Of a DNA stretch of 64,000 nucleotides, positions 61,550 to 64,000 are shown piece after piece. Below the pieces are notes generated by a model. It did not search any database and was not told the origin of the DNA. It worked only from the letters and a program-made list of their open reading frames with translations. The stretch covers positions 22,332,932-22,396,931 of the forward strand of contig LS997566.1 of the NCBI GenBank assembly GCA_000469685.2, given 5' to 3'. The DNA comes from Haemonchus contortus (Eukaryota > Nematoda > Chromadorea > Rhabditida > Trichostrongylidae). The position numbers were made by a program, and so were the translations under genes. Numbering within the stretch: position 1 is the first letter of the stretch; every line of letters starts with the position of its first letter.

Positions 61550-62075
61550 CAGTAGCGCTCAAAAGTCTTCGGTGAAATGGTTCTTCAGCCGTACTTTTCA
61601 GTCGTAACTTCTTTCCTATTGGATCTAATCAAGCAAAATTTCTATATTTGGAGCGTGGGTGTATTGTGAATATTTACCACTATTGACCTGCAATCTGATC
61701 ATGTTCCAGATATTCCAAAGAGCATGAAAATAAAATTGACTGCAAATACTGATGATGGTCTTTCTAGAATATCTTTCCTTTTTATCATGTCAAAAGTGTA
61801 CGAGCGGTAACGCCGATCACAAAAGATGAGAAAAACGCACATAAAGTGCGAATAAGTGCAGACGCCAACAACTTTGGTTTGAGCAAAATGTGCAACCGCA
61901 ACAAACACCTTACTCTTCCTGTGGATATTGCAGCATTGCAGTGAAATAGGGTTGGGTATTGTGAAATATGCTCTAGTTAGACATATTCAAATTTCGTGTC
62001 ATTCGGTCCACTTAGAAAAAAGTTATGAACGAAAAAGCGTCAAAGCATTTCACCGAAGACTTTTGAGCGCTACTG
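61550..62075. mobile_element. Tc1-like MITE, complete (526 bp)
   Basis: Near-perfect inverted ends (CAGTAGCGCTCAAAAGTCTT...CGGTGAAATG) with TA on both sides (61548-61549, 62076-62077). It interrupts the CR1-like reading between the LEY-x-S-x-VW block and AFRILRG. No transposase. A partial copy is at 53.3 kb. Confidence 0.92.
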
Positions 62076-62779
62076 TAGGTGGACTTTTCCCGATCTAGTC
62101 GTAGCTTTCAGAATACTCAGAGGTAAGTCTCGTCTCACTCCTACCAAATTCTGGCGGTTTAAACTTTAATCTCTTAGAAGACCGCGTTTCAACATATATG
62201 TTCCCAAATCTTTGTATCGCAGTCGATTCTTTAATGACAATAACAGAAAATCGTTCTTCTGCAGGACACCAATCTGGATGATTGAACTTACTTTGGATAT
62301 TCTTATAATCGATAGGGTTTCATTATTCAAGAGAGCACTGCTGAAGTTAGATTTTATAAAGCTGCTTTGTATCGATGTCCTTTGATGTTTTGAATTTTGT
62401 TGTCGTCATCAGCGTCTATTTACCATGTTTTTGCGCCTGTCTTTCTCAGTGAGTTGCTTTATGTTCCTTTAATGCTAGTTTTGCGTTGGTCTGTTTTTCA
62501 CTAATATGTACCAACGGTCGAATGCGCGCATTGGTGAGATTAACCGCTAGTCCCTTAGCGTGAGGCTCTTCTTCTTTTGTTTCTCTCTCCTCATCTTGCT
62601 CATGAAACCTTGCCCATACTATATGTTGCATGCCTCGCCTCAGCGCAATTTGCATCATACCCGCTACGTTATGAGAGCCTTGCTCATTCCGGCCATTACC
62701 TGGTACTTGGCCACTAACAGCTTATATGAGCCGCTAACATGTGTTATGTGCGGGTACGCTTTTATACCAGTTATTGTTA

Positions 62780-64000
62780 TTAGGGTGTCCCAAAAGTTTT
62801 GAGAAAATTTTGGTCATGTATTTCGCAACCATGCTGCGCAAGAAAGTGCCGAGGCAGAGCCACGGAGAAAAGGTCAGTAAGAGGTCACGCTTAGCAGATC
62901 ATCATAACAAGAGAACAGTATTGCACTTTATCTTTGGAAGTGAGTTGTCAACATTTGAATTATTTTCGACTGACACGACTACAGGCGCCTTCTGCTTCAT
63001 TACTACCGATCTGGTCACTCCGCCACTCAAGAGCGGAATGAATTGCAGTCATCGATGGGCAGTACTGCACCATCCCTCGCCACCTGCCATAGGTGGTACG
63101 GCCGCTTCTATAGAGAGAGTTTCACTTCGACGAAGTGCCACGGAGCGGACGCCCACGCTCCACCAGGACCGACATTGTCTTAGCCTCCGTCCGAAGCAAT
63201 CCTTCTCAAAGCTTGAGAGAAATGGAGAGGACGACTTCTGCTCCCCGTTCCACCACCCACGATTTCCTACGCAGACGTCGCTTTCGCGCAGCAATTCTTG
63301 CAATCATCCCCCACACCTTGACTGAGAGCGAGCGTCAGGTGCGGGTCGATGTGTGTCGGAAGCTACTCGACCGCAAGCGAACGGTGGATTGGACGAGCTT
63401 CATCATCGCTCAGGATGAGAAGTGGGTTCATTATGATAATCCATACAGGAAGTTGCAGTGGCTACCAATCGTCATAAGGCCAGAAGCCGTTGCCAAGCGT
63501 GGGGAACACGTCGAAAAGAATACGATCTCGTTCTTCTTATGCTCCGCCGGCTTTTTCTACTATGAGATCCTACCTGAGGGTACTGCTGTGATTGTAAGGG
63601 TATTCTGCGAGCAGCTGCGGGAGATGGTGTCTGGAGCCCCGGTTTCACACCGAATGCAGGGAAAGTTTCTGATTTTGATGAGTCACGCTCGACCACATCA
63701 TGCTAGGGCGACGGCTGAGGAGCTGGAAAGGCTTGGGATTACCTGGCTGCCTCACCCCGCATATTCACCTGATCTTAGTCCTTCTGACTACCATGCTTTA
63801 AGAAGCCTGGAGGCCTACACGAAAGGGAAAAAATTCAACAATCGTCAGGAGGTCAAACATGCAGTGGATGAATGGATCGCTTCACGCCCTTCTTCTTTCT
63901 GGATGAATGGCATCAGTGCTCTGCCCAGTCGATGGAGGGACGTCGTGGCTAAAGAGGGCCACTATCTCGATTACTGATCTCACCTTTTTGTTGTAGTATT
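62780..64000 (+). mobile_element. mariner element, 3' end beyond the window
   Basis: Starts TTAGGGTGTCCCAAAAGTTT after TA (62778-62779), a classic mariner terminus. The transposase ends at 63977, so only the 3' terminal repeat should be missing. Confidence 0.88.
63120..63977 (+). pseudogene. mariner transposase, long ORF with second catalytic Asp replaced
   Basis: An open stretch of about 280 codons from PRSGRPRST to the end (EGHYLDY). Counting from the codon at 63135, the first catalytic Asp is residue 94 (IAQDEKWVHYD). The second position, normally the D of HDNARPH, is Ser183 (LILMSHARPH), and the third is Asp218 (YSPDLSPSDYH), exactly 35 residues later. The N-terminal HTH part (HRWYGRFYRESF) is in another frame upstream, joined by a frameshift near 63115-63125. 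Predicted catalytically dead. Confidence 0.88.

Larger units (their letters stand above)
58439..62560 (+). mobile_element. CR1-like non-LTR retrotransposon, interrupted by two insertions
   Basis: Reads a decayed CR1-type polyprotein: pre-RT frame (58439-58993; VDQYLRKIKGSCFLPSHLVP, FYKTFGRKLA), PISVTPTPFRLWEE (59.07 kb), FGVIYLDLSKAFDIVSH (59.24 kb, RT box A), VPQGSVISSLFFLMYAMDLP (59.37 kb). Then it is broken by a Penelope-like element and resumes with FLEYYSQVWNRQSKKPI (61.37 kb), broken again by a MITE, and ends with AFRILRGKSRLTP (62.11 kb) and a 3' tail. Stops and frameshifts throughout. It lies upstream of the visible PRP39 exons, probably in another PRP39 intron. Confidence 0.82.

Overview
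The window is eukaryotic and almost certainly nematode. The best fit is a clade V strongylid such as a hookworm, inferred from short introns with TTTCAG acceptors and from the transposon mix (RTE, CR1-like, Penelope-like, mariner, maT and Helitron-like elements with internal microsatellites). No operon, ribosome binding site or other prokaryotic signal is present.

The single-copy content is one host gene read on the minus strand across nearly the whole window. It is a homologue of the U1-snRNP-associated splicing factor PRP39 (PRPF39), built from HAT repeats. I located 14 exons by reading splice junctions and codon phase: five at 57.2-58.2 kb, one isolated exon at 46.5 kb, and eight at 9.7-11.35 kb ending in a stop codon. 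Joined, they stay in frame for 456 codons including the stop. The first two exons and the 14-nt last exon are the least certain, and the N-terminal exons lie beyond 58.2 kb or outside the window. Two introns are very large: 10,544 bp (46635-57178) and 35,157 bp (11351-46507). The others are 50-270 bp.

Everything else is repeats in and around this gene. 1-3.7 kb: two copies of one mariner family embedded in (ATGT)n. 3.8-5.4 kb: CR1-like remnant split by a 288-bp inverted-repeat element. 7.8-9.06 kb: dead maT-like transposon. 11.4-46.5 kb (large intron): several copies of a Helitron-like family (5' TATATAA plus GTCY/TG tract, internal GC-rich ~120-bp monomers, 3' hairpin, CTGG end followed by T), tRNA-derived SINEs, Penelope-like fragments with hammerhead-like motifs, TTAA-flanked piggyBac-like MITEs, and several large inverted repeats including a 1.6-kb foldback transposon with a transposase remnant. 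46.65-53.15 kb: a 6.5-kb Helitron-like copy carrying an intact RTE retrotransposon (969-aa endonuclease/reverse transcriptase) and a 491-bp higher-order repeat array. 58.4-62.6 kb: CR1-like element interrupted by a Penelope-like element and a Tc1-like MITE. 62.8-64 kb: a mariner with a long ORF that lacks one catalytic aspartate.

I found no CRISPR array, rRNA, confident tRNA gene or multi-gene system. The most interesting features are the extreme repeat load of the PRP39 introns, the structure of the Helitron-like family and its higher-order repeat, a duplicated splice acceptor, and the hammerhead-like motifs in inverted Penelope termini.
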